From Actimicrobium sp047621345 (lineage in GTDB: Bacteria > Pseudomonadota > Gammaproteobacteria > Burkholderiales > Burkholderiaceae_D), in the NCBI GenBank assembly GCA_047621345.1, contig JBLHLW010000001.1, positions 62,001 through 126,000 of the forward strand: a stretch of DNA of 64,000 bases, in the 5' to 3' direction. This document shows, in pieces, positions 63,810 through 64,000 of the stretch. The notes under the pieces are model-generated. The model did no database searches, was not told the origin of the DNA, and saw only the letters and a program-made list of their open reading frames with translations. The position numbers and the translations under genes are program-made. The number at the start of each line of letters is the position of its first letter. Position 1 is the first letter of the stretch.

Positions 63810-64000
63810 CGCCAATTCTATGGAGGACGCTGGTCGCCAGCGCGGCGTTGTCGGCCAGTAGCGCGCTGGCTACCGAACCTCTTGGCATCGCGGCCCTGCC
63901 GCAGAGTGCTGTCCACTATCCGCTGTTGCTGCCGACGGCCGCGGTGCGGCCGCTGATCGACCAAACCCCGAGCGTTGCAGCGGCGCGTGCCGGGCTGGCG
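63806..64000 (+). CDS. Outer-membrane efflux channel (CzcC/TolC-like), partial
   Basis: A reading frame opens at 63806 (ATG overlapping the DUF3240 stop, GGAGA upstream) and runs to the window edge. The first 65 residues show a signal peptide (ending SALA-TE) and then a helix containing LIDQTPSVAAARAGLA, the typical start of a TolC-family outer-membrane factor. It would complete the tripartite efflux system. Truncated by the window, so length and end are unknown. Confidence 0.75.
   Translation, partial: MTPILWRTLVASAALSASSALATEPLGIAALPQSAVHYPLLLPTAAVRPLIDQTPSVAAARAGLA

Overview
The window is a chromosomal segment of a Gram-negative betaproteobacterium, most likely Burkholderiales/Oxalobacteraceae (Herminiimonas/Janthinobacterium-like). 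The clues are a zipA-ligA-galU-def cluster, the Burkholderiales order rpsB-tsf-pyrH-frr-uppS-cdsA-dxr-rseP-bamA-skp-lpxD-fabZ-lpxA-lpxB-rnhB, a PEP-CTERM protein and an N-type ATPase operon. No rRNA or tRNA gene was seen. The taxon is inferred from gene content and protein flavour only.

Layout. 1-2.5 kb: unassigned DNA, two minus-strand membrane-anchored proteins (an unknown and a SurA/parvulin-like one), then a gene-free stretch. 2.5-7.1 kb: zipA, ligA, galU, def on plus. 7.1-8.7 kb: an AT-rich island with a PEP-CTERM protein. 8.7-20.2 kb (minus): a long run with the complete N-type ATPase operon atpDCQRBEFAG, followed by a phosphotransacylase, acetate kinase, a PhaC-like alpha/beta hydrolase, a PPK2 polyphosphate kinase and a DoxX-like protein. 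20.4-25.3 kb (minus): HAD phosphatase, RluF-like pseudouridine synthase, glnD, map. 25.6-41.0 kb (plus): the translation and envelope run from rpsB to an SpoU-type RNA methyltransferase. It supplies ribosome factors, isoprenoid and phospholipid precursors, outer-membrane protein assembly and lipid A synthesis.

41.0-45.7 kb: a GAF/PucR-type regulator divergent from a class II HMG-CoA reductase and a periplasmic ligand-binding protein. 45.7-47.2 kb: a tandem array of seven roughly 200-226-bp palindromic units between convergent genes, with nested 23-bp and 7-bp sub-repeats. 47.2-52.2 kb: divergent ppsR/ppsA, then an NfeD/stomatin pair. A second, rearranged copy of the palindromes follows at 52.26-52.35 kb. 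52.4-57.4 kb: smpB, ratA, rnfH, a DUF4124 protein, guaB, guaA. 57.5-58.6 kb: a YhcG-type (DUF1016) nuclease gene broken by a single in-frame stop. 58.7 kb to the end: a heavy-metal RND efflux cluster (small His-rich protein, adaptor, pump, DUF3240, and the start of an outer-membrane channel cut by the window edge).

The most unusual items are the palindromic repeat array, whose unit lengths are fully explained by 23-bp and 7-bp steps, and the joining of an N-type ATPase to acetyl-phosphate and polyphosphate energy genes in one transcriptional direction. Others are the structured RNA-like spacer between tsf and pyrH, the isolated HMG-CoA reductase locus with clear operator-like palindromes, and the nonsense-interrupted nuclease.
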